This document shows, one piece after another, positions 29,221 through 37,971 of a stretch of DNA of 64,000 nucleotides. Within the stretch, counting starts at the first letter, position 1. Every line of letters starts with the position of its first letter. The position numbers were made by a program, and so were the translations under genes. This DNA comes from an uncultured Bacteroidales bacterium. Its GTDB lineage: Bacteria; Bacteroidota; Bacteroidia; Bacteroidales; UBA932. Where the stretch lies: contig CALVAJ010000011.1 of the NCBI GenBank assembly GCA_944325505.1, positions 1 to 64,000 on the forward strand, in the 5' to 3' direction. The notes beneath the pieces are model-generated. The model saw only the letters and a list, made by a program, of their open reading frames with translations, had not been told where the DNA came from and did not search any database.

Positions 29221-29862
29221 CTACAGCACCGGGACAGTGAAGTATTCCGTTCCGGGAAATTCGCGGTCAATCCAATCTTTGAGGAAGGTCCTGGTATCAT
29301 CGGCTATGGTGCTGTCCTTTTCCTGCGGGAACATGTTGAAGACCAGCATCTTCAAAGGAATGCCCCTGGACTTGACGGCTTCCAGGCCCAGAAGGGTATG
29401 GCTGATGCTGCCGAGCCTGCCTGATGTAACGAAGATAAGGTGATAGCCTTTCTCCTTGATGTAATCGATTGTGAGCAGAGTACGTGTCAGCGGGACCATC
29501 AGCCCTCCGGCACCTTCCAGCAGGACGGCGTCGTACCACTCGCTCAATGTGTCTGTCGCGGTTTCTATTTTCCCGAAGTCTATCTCCCTGCCGTCGATTT
29601 CCGCCGCCAGATGCGGTGAACACGGGTAGGAGAATATTTCCGGCATTGTCAGTCTCTGCTCATCCTCAGGGAGCAGGCCGCAGCCCATGATCTTCCTGTG
29701 AAGGGCTATGTCCTCCGACATGCCTTCGTTTCCGGTCTGGATGAACTTCTGCGTAACGGTCCTTATCCCGGACTCATTCCATACTTTGGCTATATACCCT
29801 GTGGCATAGCTCTTTCCGGCATCTGTATCTATGCCGCTCACGAAATATACATTGTTTTCCAT
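29221..29862 (-). CDS. bioD: Dethiobiotin synthetase
   Basis: A 213-residue protein with the BioD P-loop GIDTDAGKS (10-18), the LLEGAGGLMVPL motif and TSGRLGSISHTLLGLEAV. It carboxylates and cyclises 7,8-diaminopelargonate to dethiobiotin with ATP and CO2 in the cytoplasm. It is the last gene of the bio operon, separated from bioC by 75 bp that contain half of a REP-like palindrome. Confidence 0.95.
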   Translation of the reverse strand: MENNVYFVSGIDTDAGKSYATGYIAKVWNESGIRTVTQKFIQTGNEGMSEDIALHRKIMGCGLLPEDEQRLTMPEIFSYPCSPHLAAEIDGREIDFGKIETATDTLSEWYDAVLLEGAGGLMVPLTRTLLTIDYIKEKGYHLIFVTSGRLGSISHTLLGLEAVKSRGIPLKMLVFNMFPQEKDSTIADDTRTFLKDWIDREFPGTEYFTVPVL

Positions 29863-29899
29863 AATATTGGCTTATTTTTTATAATTTCTATCCGCAACT

Positions 29900-29978
29900 G
29901 TCATCCCGAGCGAAGCCGAGAGATTCTACAGGATTCTTCAGGCAAATTTCTCCACTCCCTCCGGCCGGTCGAAATGAC
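29900..29978. repeat. REP-like palindrome spanning the end of bioC
   Basis: The left side begins GTCATCCCGAGCGAAGCCGA at 29900 and the right side ends TCGAAATGAC at 29978. The two ends are imperfect inverted copies (GTCATCCCGAG against GTCATTTCGAC) around a 20-25 base centre. The bioC stop (29938-29940) lies in the middle, so one half is coding and the other is the bioC-bioD spacer. It belongs to the same family as the atp copies. Confidence 0.7.
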
Positions 29979-30822
29979 AAGACCTGCACACAAGCCACAT
30001 CGGATGGTAGGTAAGAGGCAGGCCGCCAACAGAGGAAAAACGCTCCCGGTATTGCCTGTCGAAACCCTCCAGGCGACTCCGTGTCCAGAATTCGCGCCGT
30101 ATCCCCGCGACACCGGTATCTTTGAGGTGCCGCAGTACCGACATGGCGGAACTGAAATACTGCACCTGACGGCATTCTTCCGCGCACAGGATTTCCATCC
30201 CTTCCGGAATCATGCTCTTGATTCCAGCCAAAGACAGGTAATGCAGCGAAACCCCTTCAAGAGCGGATATCTCCCTGAGGTTATCCGGACCGAATGTGCT
30301 GAAAGCCAATATGCCACCTTCATTCAAGGCATCGGAGGCCTTACGGAGAAATGCCGGCATATCATGAAACCACTGGAATGCGGAGCAGGATACAACCATA
30401 TCCAGACCTTGCGGCAGATCCAGGGATTCCGCATCTCCCGGCAGGAAAACAAAACCGCCGCCCATATCCGTTCCCGTTCCAGGAACAGACTCCGGACAAA
30501 CCGTATCCCCTTTGCCTTTACACAGGATATCAGACAGACTTTCCTCGTAGTCCTGGCATATATCATTGAGCCACATCCTCTCCGGGCTATATGCCTTCAG
30601 AAATTTCCTTGTGAACAGACCTGTCCCGCAGCCGATTTCCAGAACTTTCCCCACTGCATTTCTGCCATCGGCTGCGGTGCCGCGCCTGCCGTCATGATAC
30701 TGCAGCAGAGACACCATCCGTTCCGCAATGGCATCCTGCACTGCGGCCGCTCCGTCGTAAGTTCCGACAGCCTTGGAAAAGCGTTTGGATATCAAGTCTT
30801 TATCTACTTTCATCATTGACAT
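29938..30822 (-). CDS. bioC: Malonyl-ACP O-methyltransferase BioC
   Basis: The start is ATG 30822, preceded by AAGGA and 10 bp after bioG; longer frames only overlap bioG. The 294-residue SAM methyltransferase has motif I VLEIGCGTGLFTRKFL, then LDMVVSCSAFQWFHDMPAFL and LNEGGILAFSTFGPDNLREI, diagnostic for BioC. It methylates malonyl-ACP so that fatty-acid synthase can build the pimeloyl chain. The last 13-14 residues (CHFDRPEGVEKFA) are encoded by a REP-like repeat and are probably not a conserved part of the enzyme. Confidence 0.93.
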   Translation of the reverse strand: MSMMKVDKDLISKRFSKAVGTYDGAAAVQDAIAERMVSLLQYHDGRRGTAADGRNAVGKVLEIGCGTGLFTRKFLKAYSPERMWLNDICQDYEESLSDILCKGKGDTVCPESVPGTGTDMGGGFVFLPGDAESLDLPQGLDMVVSCSAFQWFHDMPAFLRKASDALNEGGILAFSTFGPDNLREISALEGVSLHYLSLAGIKSMIPEGMEILCAEECRQVQYFSSAMSVLRHLKDTGVAGIRREFWTRSRLEGFDRQYRERFSSVGGLPLTYHPMWLVCRSCHFDRPEGVEKFA

Positions 30823-30832
30823 TATATCCTTA

Positions 30833-31525
30833 TTAGACAGATTTCTCCGCCTGCTCCGCCAGGTCGGAATGGCAACAGCTTGAAAACAGCCTGGCAAACA
30901 AATCCCTGCTGTAATGTGCGCAGTCGACCTCGACCGCTTCCACCGCACAGACATCCCATGCCCGCAACTGGTTTTCAGCCGGGAATATCAGGTCCTTGGT
31001 CCCGACTACAGCTACATCCCACATAAAAGACAGAGCGACTCCAGAAGCGCCGACAGCCTCTTTCAAGGCGAACAGCTCTTCTTTCAGTTCCTCCGCAGAC
31101 CTGCCCGGGCCGCGCGACATATAGCAGGCCAGATCCTTGCCGCACATCCGTCTGTTGAACTTGGACAGGACCGGTTCGGACATATTGTCCAAAGTCCCGT
31201 TGAATACCGCCACAGGGATTCCCGTCAGATCATCTACCGGAGTCAGAGTGCCGTTTACGGCAATACGTTTTTCCCACCGCACATCCGCTCCGGCAAGCAC
31301 TCTGGAAGCCACCCACACCCCCATCGACCAGGCGATCAGACGGACCGTACCGTATCCGGACAATACCGACGGGTCGAAATCCATTGTCCTATAATCATAG
31401 CAGAGCAGCACGTCATACCCTTCAGGGAACGGCCCTTCCGAAAAAAGCCTCGTCCAGGTACCCCAGCCTCCGAAAACCAGAAGCAGCGAGGAATTGTCAT
31501 TCTTTATTATAAAATCCTGTTTCAT
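30833..31525 (-). CDS. bioG: Pimeloyl-ACP methyl ester esterase BioG
   Basis: A 230-residue alpha/beta-hydrolase-like protein of the DUF452/BioG family: LLLVFGGWGTWTRLF near the N-terminus and the nucleophile elbow AWSMGVWVASRVL. It cleaves the methyl ester from pimeloyl-ACP, ending the BioC-dependent cycle and replacing BioH. It lies between bioF (30 bp) and bioC (10 bp). Its last residues, CHSDLAEQAEKSV, match the BioC tail and are encoded by the same repeat family. Confidence 0.92.
   Translation of the reverse strand: MKQDFIIKNDNSSLLLVFGGWGTWTRLFSEGPFPEGYDVLLCYDYRTMDFDPSVLSGYGTVRLIAWSMGVWVASRVLAGADVRWEKRIAVNGTLTPVDDLTGIPVAVFNGTLDNMSEPVLSKFNRRMCGKDLACYMSRGPGRSAEELKEELFALKEAVGASGVALSFMWDVAVVGTKDLIFPAENQLRAWDVCAVEAVEVDCAHYSRDLFARLFSSCCHSDLAEQAEKSV
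30838..30873 (-). repeat. REP-like half repeat encoding the BioG C-terminus
   Basis: On the minus strand this reads GCCATTCCGACCTGGCGGAG and ends GGAGAAATCTG; aligned with the bioC copy (GTCATTTCGACCGGCCGGAG ... GGAGAAATTTG) most positions agree, in the same reading frame. It ends two bases before the TAA stop of bioG, so the repeat supplies about a dozen residues of the protein. Confidence 0.65.
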
Positions 31526-31555
31526 GTGGAATTATCTGAACTTCATAAACAGCAA

Positions 31556-32740
31556 TCACGGAAGAAGCCTTCCGAGAACATTTATCAAAGCGTCGGTTTC
31601 CGGCCGGGTAATCGCGGCGGTAAGGGAAATCCGCAGCCTGGAAGTGCCTTCCGGAACTGTCGGAGGCCGGATCGGCAGAAGGTAGAAACCCTGACACTGC
31701 ATTTCCTCTGCCATTGCAATGGCGCGATGGCTGTCTCCTGCCATCACAGGTATGATGTGGCTTCCTGACGGGCACACGACTCCGCGCGACCTGATGAATT
31801 CCCTGATTCTCGCGGCATTGTCAGACAGGGCCTGGCGCATGCTCCCCATCGTGACGAGGTTCTCCATTACCCTTAGAGTCCACAGTACATTAAGAGGAGG
31901 CAGCGCCGTCGAGAATATGAGAGGTCTCATACGGTTAACGAGATATTCGCGCACGGCACTCTCACACAGCACGTATGCACCGGCAGAAGCGACCGCCTTG
32001 CCGAATGTCCCGCACAGGAAATCAATGTCCTGCATGACTCCCAGTTCCTGTGCAAGTCCCATCCCCGTATCTCCTCTGACACCGACCGCATGAGCCTCAT
32101 CCACATACAGCATCACCTGCGGATGTTTCCGTTTTATATCCACCAGACGCTTCAGGTCTGCAAGATCACCGTCCATACTGAAAATGCTTTCGGTGACTAT
32201 GACTATCCGGCTGCACTCCATGCCGTATTTCTCCACAAGCGACTCAAGCTGGTCCATATCCTGGTGCCGGAAGCGGACAGAACGGGCGGATGACAGCCTT
32301 ATGCCGTCTATTATGCTGGCATGCACCAGTTTGTCCGCAAGGATGACTGACGAAGAGTCTGTCACGGCCGGAAGGATTCCGACATTCATGTGATAGCCGC
32401 TCCCGAATACAAGGGCCGACTGCCGCCCGGACAGTCTGCACAGGGCCCGTTCCAGGCGTGAATGTACGTCAAAAGTGCCTGTAAGCAGTCTCGAAGATGT
32501 CGAACCCAACAGAAAATCTTCCGGCACTGATGTCCCGCATGACAAGCCGGCTTCCCGCAGAAAATCCTTCATAAGCGGCATTGTGGAACCGGAAGCAAGA
32601 CCGAGATAGTCGTTGGAAGAAAGGTTCAGCATACGCCGGCCTTCCATTACCGAATATTTCCCGTCATGCGATGCTTCCGGAAGCCGCCTCAGGTTCCCGG
32701 AAATGCGGAGTTCCTCCAGTTTTTCCGAAAACCCGTTCAT
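31556..32740 (-). CDS. bioF: 8-amino-7-oxononanoate synthase
   Basis: The start ATG 32740 overlaps the bioA stop by four bases (ATGA), typical of translational coupling; the frame is open further upstream but only inside bioA. The 394-residue PLP enzyme shows [12 protein letters not shown], the cofactor-contact motif [13 protein letters not shown] and the PLP lysine in [14 protein letters not shown]. It condenses pimeloyl thioester with L-alanine. Length is normal. Confidence 0.96.
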   Translation of the reverse strand: MNGFSEKLEELRISGNLRRLPEASHDGKYSVMEGRRMLNLSSNDYLGLASGSTMPLMKDFLREAGLSCGTSVPEDFLLGSTSSRLLTGTFDVHSRLERALCRLSGRQSALVFGSGYHMNVGILPAVTDSSSVILADKLVHASIIDGIRLSSARSVRFRHQDMDQLESLVEKYGMECSRIVIVTESIFSMDGDLADLKRLVDIKRKHPQVMLYVDEAHAVGVRGDTGMGLAQELGVMQDIDFLCGTFGKAVASAGAYVLCESAVREYLVNRMRPLIFSTALPPLNVLWTLRVMENLVTMGSMRQALSDNAARIREFIRSRGVVCPSGSHIIPVMAGDSHRAIAMAEEMQCQGFYLLPIRPPTVPEGTSRLRISLTAAITRPETDALINVLGRLLP

Positions 32741-34020
32741 ATTTCCCCCACGACTTTGACAAGACCGGAAGTAAGCCTCGAGAGTTCTTCCGGAGAGATT
32801 ACATACGGGGGCATGATATATACCAGCCTGCCGAAAGGCCTGACCCAGATCCCTTCTTCGATGAAACGCCGCTGGATAACGGCCATATCCACCGGTTCCC
32901 TGGTCTGGATGACACCTATCGCACCCAATACCCGTACTTCCTCCACCTGGGGAAGACCTGCGGCCGGAGCAAGTTCCGCTTTCATCTGCGCTTCTATTCT
33001 TTTCACCTTTTCCTGCCAGCCGGAATCGAGAAGCAGCTGCACTGAAGCCCTGGCGACAGCACAAGCAAGAGGGTTGGCCATAAAGGTCGGGCCATGCATG
33101 AAAGCATAGGGATAATTGTCGGAAATCGTATGCGCCACCTCATCTGTGGTCAGCACTGCGGAAAGCGTCATGTAGCCTCCTGTCAGCGACTTGCCTATAC
33201 ACATGATGTCAGGCACCACACCGGCATGTTCCCATGCAAACAGTTTTCCGGTCCTTCCGAATCCTGTCGCTATCTCATCGAATATCAGCAAGATACCATG
33301 CTCCCTGCACAGCCGTGCCGCCTGCCTCAGATACTCCGGGTGGTAGAAACGCATCCCGCCTGCCCCCTGGACCACCGGCTCCACAATCATAGCCGCCAGT
33401 GAACCGCCGTGCTCCTCTATCACTTTCTCCAGGGGTTCTACATCACGGGGATCCCATTCCCCGTGGAAACGGCTTGACGGAGACGGAACGAAATACCTCA
33501 CAGGCAGGGCGCTGCCGAATATGCCGTGCATTCCGGTGACAGGATCGCACACCGACATCGCGTTCCATGTATCCCCATGATATCCGGACCTTATGGTCAC
33601 GAAATCCGTCCTTTCGGGCCGTCCGAGCGCATAATGGTACTGGACAGCCATTTTCATGGCGACTTCGACCGCAACGGAACCGCTGTCCGCATAGAATATT
33701 CTGGAAAGCTGTTCCGGAAGGATCCCCAGCAACAGTTTTCCGAGTTCTATCGCAGGCTCATGGGTAAGTCCGCCGAACATCACATGGGACATTCTGTCTA
33801 TCTGCGATTTCGCAGCGGCATTGAGCACCGGGTGGTTGTAGCCATGAACGGCGCACCACCAGGAAGACATGCCCTCGATAAGTTCCGTACCGTCCTCCAG
33901 TATGATCCTGCATCCGTGCGCCTCCCGCACCCTGTATGCAGGAAGCGGTCTCGTGGCAGAAGTATAGGGATGCCACAGATGTTCCGTATCGAACCGGTCG
34001 ATATTGGTTTCAATAATCAT
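32737..34020 (-). CDS. bioA: Adenosylmethionine-8-amino-7-oxononanoate aminotransferase
   Basis: A 427-residue class III aminotransferase with [19 protein letters not shown] at the start, [40 protein letters not shown] and the PLP lysine in [16 protein letters not shown]. It makes 7,8-diaminopelargonate using SAM as amino donor. It is translationally coupled to bioF and follows bioB by 96 bp. Confidence 0.97.
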   Translation of the reverse strand: MIIETNIDRFDTEHLWHPYTSATRPLPAYRVREAHGCRIILEDGTELIEGMSSWWCAVHGYNHPVLNAAAKSQIDRMSHVMFGGLTHEPAIELGKLLLGILPEQLSRIFYADSGSVAVEVAMKMAVQYHYALGRPERTDFVTIRSGYHGDTWNAMSVCDPVTGMHGIFGSALPVRYFVPSPSSRFHGEWDPRDVEPLEKVIEEHGGSLAAMIVEPVVQGAGGMRFYHPEYLRQAARLCREHGILLIFDEIATGFGRTGKLFAWEHAGVVPDIMCIGKSLTGGYMTLSAVLTTDEVAHTISDNYPYAFMHGPTFMANPLACAVARASVQLLLDSGWQEKVKRIEAQMKAELAPAAGLPQVEEVRVLGAIGVIQTREPVDMAVIQRRFIEEGIWVRPFGRLVYIMPPYVISPEELSRLTSGLVKVVGEI

Positions 34021-34116
34021 ATCATCTATCTCTAACTGATTTTTATAAAAAAGGTTGTCCTGACAGATTTCCCGGCCTCGGGCTGTAAGAATGCCGGATT
34101 CGGGATAGCAGAAAAA

Positions 34117-35091
34117 CTACAGCATATATCCTGCAGCAAGGATACGTGCCTTGTCGGTAGCGACGTCCGCTCCGGTAGTGGTCAGCATGTCCCCGATTAT
34201 GGCCGAATTTATGCCAGCCTGGAAAGAAGTCATCAGAGCCTGTTCCGAAAGCCTTGCGCGGCCGCCTGCAAATCTCAGATACGCATCAGGCATGATAAGC
34301 CTGAACATCGCCACTGTCCTTACGATTTCATCCTCGGGAATAAGTGGCTGGTCGGCCAGAGGAGTACCTTTAATAGGAGACAGGATATTTACAGGGACCG
34401 ATTTTACCCCGAGTTCCCTCAGGGTAAAAGCAAGTTCGAGACGCTGTGCCATCGTCTCTCCCATTCCTATAATACCCCCGCTGCATATATCCATGCCGGC
34501 TTCAAGGGCATCATGCAATGTCTTGATTTTTTCCGTTTGAGTATGAGTAGAGCAGAGTCTCCCGAAACAGGACGGGGCAGTCTCCAGATTACAGTGGTAT
34601 CTGGAAATACCGGCCCTGTGAAGTTTCATGAGCGAGGATTTGTCCAGCAGCCCCGCTGACAGACAGAGCGAAATACGGCATTCCTTTCTCAAATAAGCAG
34701 CCGTACTGCATATCGAATCTATCTCTTTTTCAGTAAGTTTCCGTCCGCTGGTGACTATCGAAAAACGGCCAATGCCCTGGGCCTCGCACAGTTTCGCCGC
34801 CTTGAGGATGCTGACGGAATCCAGAAGCGGATATTCAGATGCATCCGTATGGTAGTGCGCCGACTGGGCACACCATTTACAGTCTTCCGGACAACGGCCT
34901 GATTTGGCATTGATTATCGAACACGTATCGAACCGCCGCGACGCACAGGCAGCAGTGACTTCCGCCGCCATGGAAACCAGTTGCCGCAACGGCACCGATT
35001 CAGCCATGCTTTCCGCTTCCTCCCTGTCAAGACCGCCCCGGCGGATAATCCTCTCCACCAGGGTTTCATCTACAGCGCCGGCTTTCTCCAT
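34117..35091 (-). CDS. bioB: Biotin synthase (radical SAM)
   Basis: I chose the start MEKAGAVDETLV at 35091, giving 324 residues; an ATG at 35232 would add 47 residues that overlap the previous gene and look unlike BioB. The radical-SAM cysteines are Cys67, Cys71 and Cys74 (CPEDCKWC). SIINAKSGRCPEDC, CSGGIIGMGET and FAGGRARLSEQALMTSFQAGINSAIIGD are BioB signatures. It inserts sulphur into dethiobiotin. It is the first bio gene, 124 bp after the OstA-like gene. Confidence 0.94.
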   Translation of the reverse strand: MEKAGAVDETLVERIIRRGGLDREEAESMAESVPLRQLVSMAAEVTAACASRRFDTCSIINAKSGRCPEDCKWCAQSAHYHTDASEYPLLDSVSILKAAKLCEAQGIGRFSIVTSGRKLTEKEIDSICSTAAYLRKECRISLCLSAGLLDKSSLMKLHRAGISRYHCNLETAPSCFGRLCSTHTQTEKIKTLHDALEAGMDICSGGIIGMGETMAQRLELAFTLRELGVKSVPVNILSPIKGTPLADQPLIPEDEIVRTVAMFRLIMPDAYLRFAGGRARLSEQALMTSFQAGINSAIIGDMLTTTGADVATDKARILAAGYML

Positions 35092-35215
35092 GGAAGCATC
35101 GGCGATTCCCTTGCTCACATGACCGATAGTCACATGCCGTCCTATGCTGCAGAATGCAGAGTAGGACTTGTGTCCCCATCTGCGGAAGCGCAGCGACTTT
35201 TTTGAAAACAGTTTC

Positions 35216-37966
35216 CTATAGTTCCTCTTCATTTTTATCCGGTTCGATTACTGCGGCTCCTGTTTCCGGAAGCGGCTGCGGTTTTATTTTCCTGCGGGCA
35301 GAGCGTCTCTCCTCACGGATTTTCCGTTTCTCGGCCATGACTCTGTATCTGTCCTTATATTTTTCCAGTTCCAGAGAATCTTTTCTGGCCTCTTCCTGGA
35401 CTTTCAGGATAAGCTTAAGCTTGCGGGCACGTTCTTTTTCCTTCTTTTTCTCCTCCTTGGCCTTCAGTCTGTCCGCATCAGCCTGATCCTTTTCCGCCCA
35501 CCTCTGCTCCTTTGCGGCTATACGGGCGGCTTTCTTCTCCTCACGGGCCTTACGGGCCTGTTCCCTCAACTGCTCTTTTGCCGGGACTACAGATGCCAGG
35601 GAATCGGCTATCTCGGCCTGCCTTACGGAATCAGCAAACGCAATGGAGTCCGCCTTGGCTATGGAATCGGCGGCAAATGCCAGACTGTCGGACTGGGCTA
35701 TCGAGTCAGCCACTGCTATTGAATCGAGACGGGCGATTGCAAGGGAATCCTTTATAAACTGCTCCCGCATCCTGCGGTCCTGCTCCATCAGCTGCCTCTG
35801 CCTTTCCCTGACCTTACCGAGCGAATCCCTCTGATGTATCTGAGTGTAGATATCATCGATATATCCAGGGAAATACTGTCCAGTCCGGACAAAATTCGCC
35901 CGCGGTCTGGATGAATAATAACGGCGCTCGGAAGAACGCAGTTTCTGCGCAGTGACGGCATTCCTGTCGGCAGGCCTCTTATCCGGCTGCCAGCAGAAAC
36001 CTTTGAGCATCTGTTCCTCCGCCGTCATCTGGGCAACAGGATAAGCATCGCTCTTGGCCGTATCGAAATAATATATCCTGTTGATGTTGCCGTCCTTGAA
36101 AACCGCCGACAGCATCTTTGTCTCTTTCTTGTTGACCGTAGCCAGGGCATCGTTCTCCTCAAGATAGAACAGGGCGGACGCGCCTCCCAAAGCATCGAAT
36201 CGGCTCAACTGGGAATTCTCGTCAAAATAAGCCATCATCTCTGTACTTCTGATCTGGTCATAATGCACGCTGTCCTGCTGGTTATGGACAAAGGCATTGG
36301 ACATGAGGCTTACCTTGTCCAGCCGGTTTCCTCTCACAAGCGCATACACGCTGTCGGCCACATACTGCTGGGTCACCTCGTTCCAGATCATCGGCTGCTT
36401 GAAAAGCCTTGCTATCGAATCAAGATCGCAGTACTCAAGAGAATCGCACACGATCTGCATGTCGCGCCTGTAGATCTTTACATTGTTCAAGGCCCTTACA
36501 AATCCTATTTTCGTCGTGTCCGGTTCTATTGGCGGAGCCATAGTGCTGTCCGCCGAAGCCAGGGAATCCGCTCCGGCAGAAAGAGAATCCAATCCGACAG
36601 ACAACGAGTCCGGACCGACAGAAAGAGAATCAAGGCCTACGGCAAGTGAATCGGAACCGGCATGCAGAGAATCCGCCATGACAGACAAAGAATCACCCGC
36701 CGCCGACAAAGAGTCTGATCTTGTCGGGAGCGAATCTTCTTCCGCAGGAAGCGAAGCCGATAGAGCCGGCGTCGTGCCGGTTTTCTTTCCCTTATCAGGT
36801 GACTGCTTCTCATTTCCCTTTTCAGGCGGGATGTCCGGTCTCCTGTTAGGGTCATTCCGGGCAGCCTCCTCCGCTGCCTTGGCCGCTTCTTCCGCAGCCT
36901 TTTTCCGGAACTCGGTCACGGGATCCACGTCCATGGAAGATATTCTGGTTCCGGCATCCGCTACAACCATAGAATCCACGTCGCACATCCTGACCGTATA
37001 ATATATCAGTGTATCGGCACCGAAGTATACGGTATCCCGGCCCGCTTCGGTGTCCTCTACCTCGGCGACTACCGCCGGCTTTCTGGTCATTGTAACCCTG
37101 GAAACGGAATCGGTATAGGAAATCCTGCCTGCAAGACCTGAAACATTTCTGGTTGTATCCGTAACCTGGGCATTCCCGAGCATTTCCACATCCATGGAGT
37201 TCCTGTAGAAATACAACGAGTCGCTCCAACCTTCCTGGACATCTGACATGACATGTACCCTGTTCCGGAAAAAGAACACTTCCTTCCCTCTGTCATACCA
37301 TCCGGCATTGGCCGACAGCATATTCTCATCCTTCCAGGCGTCGGTCCCGAATCCGAAAGTCGCCAGGTTCTTGTCAGACTCATACATCAGTCTCGAAGTC
37401 TTGACGAAGATGGAATCGGTGAACATGTTGACATTCTCCGTGAAAGTGAACAGCTTTATCTTGGATTCGTATTTTCCGGTTTCGCTCTCTATGATCTGGC
37501 CGTCCTTGTCCTTCATGGAGCCTCCTCCCCTGAAAACGGCTATACTGTCCTTGGTGTTGTAATCCAGATTCCTGGTTCTGAGGATATTATTGTCCTTATC
37601 CCGCAGCTGTACGACATTCCCCCTGAACTCGGCGAGATCCCGGTCGATATAATAGACCATCTTCTCGCTCTGGAGTTCCGTCTCTTCCTGGATAATCTTC
37701 ACGTTGCCTATGGCATCTATTATTTTCGTATCGACATTCCACAGAGCCGTATCGCACAAAAGGTACGTATTGTTATGAAGGAATGTCGCCGGCCCGGTCA
37801 CCTTCCTAAGATTCTGGCCGTCGATTTCCAGAAGCTGCGCCTTTTTGGAACTTATCAGTGTAACGATGCTGTCCTCAGGCTCCTCTTTCTCCTGTGACTG
37901 GGCATAGGAAGATAAAGGGAACATGAGGACTGCAAGACAATATGCCAGCCTTTTGAGAAGCCCCAT
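35216..37966 (-). CDS. OstA/LptA-like envelope protein with Asp-Ser-Leu repeats
   Basis: The start is ATG 37966 (MGLLKRLAYCLAVLMFPLSSYAQ, a Sec signal), 5 bp after surA, giving 916 residues. The N-terminal 300 residues are OstA/LptA-like beta-jellyroll strands (LLEIDGQNLRKVTGPATFLHNNTYLLCDTALWNVDTKIIDAIGNVKII), repeated near 490-590. Between them lies a low-complexity linker with about eight heptads of the form xDSLSxG (roughly 405-475), and near 745-800 a second run of ADSIA/ADSLA units. The C-terminal 130 residues are a highly charged Lys/Glu/Arg coiled coil. A role in lipopolysaccharide transport or periplasmic scaffolding is inferred from the OstA domain and SurA neighbours. Confidence 0.82.
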   Translation of the reverse strand: MGLLKRLAYCLAVLMFPLSSYAQSQEKEEPEDSIVTLISSKKAQLLEIDGQNLRKVTGPATFLHNNTYLLCDTALWNVDTKIIDAIGNVKIIQEETELQSEKMVYYIDRDLAEFRGNVVQLRDKDNNILRTRNLDYNTKDSIAVFRGGGSMKDKDGQIIESETGKYESKIKLFTFTENVNMFTDSIFVKTSRLMYESDKNLATFGFGTDAWKDENMLSANAGWYDRGKEVFFFRNRVHVMSDVQEGWSDSLYFYRNSMDVEMLGNAQVTDTTRNVSGLAGRISYTDSVSRVTMTRKPAVVAEVEDTEAGRDTVYFGADTLIYYTVRMCDVDSMVVADAGTRISSMDVDPVTEFRKKAAEEAAKAAEEAARNDPNRRPDIPPEKGNEKQSPDKGKKTGTTPALSASLPAEEDSLPTRSDSLSAAGDSLSVMADSLHAGSDSLAVGLDSLSVGPDSLSVGLDSLSAGADSLASADSTMAPPIEPDTTKIGFVRALNNVKIYRRDMQIVCDSLEYCDLDSIARLFKQPMIWNEVTQQYVADSVYALVRGNRLDKVSLMSNAFVHNQQDSVHYDQIRSTEMMAYFDENSQLSRFDALGGASALFYLEENDALATVNKKETKMLSAVFKDGNINRIYYFDTAKSDAYPVAQMTAEEQMLKGFCWQPDKRPADRNAVTAQKLRSSERRYYSSRPRANFVRTGQYFPGYIDDIYTQIHQRDSLGKVRERQRQLMEQDRRMREQFIKDSLAIARLDSIAVADSIAQSDSLAFAADSIAKADSIAFADSVRQAEIADSLASVVPAKEQLREQARKAREEKKAARIAAKEQRWAEKDQADADRLKAKEEKKKEKERARKLKLILKVQEEARKDSLELEKYKDRYRVMAEKRKIREERRSARRKIKPQPLPETGAAVIEPDKNEEEL

Positions 37967-37971
37967 AAGAA

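Noticed and set aside
30823..30954. Longer BioC starting inside bioG
   Set aside because: The added residues are Arg-rich shadow of bioG; the start at 30822 has an AAGGA site and normal length.
32738..33064. Long 5' extension of bioF (start at 33064)
   Set aside because: The extra 108 codons lie entirely within bioA in another frame and are low-complexity; the ATGA overlap at 32740 gives the normal BioF length.
34055..34110. Possible further REP-like repeat between bioB and bioA
   Set aside because: It contains GACAGATTTCCCGG and TTCGGGATAG but the order and spacing do not match the other copies well enough to claim.
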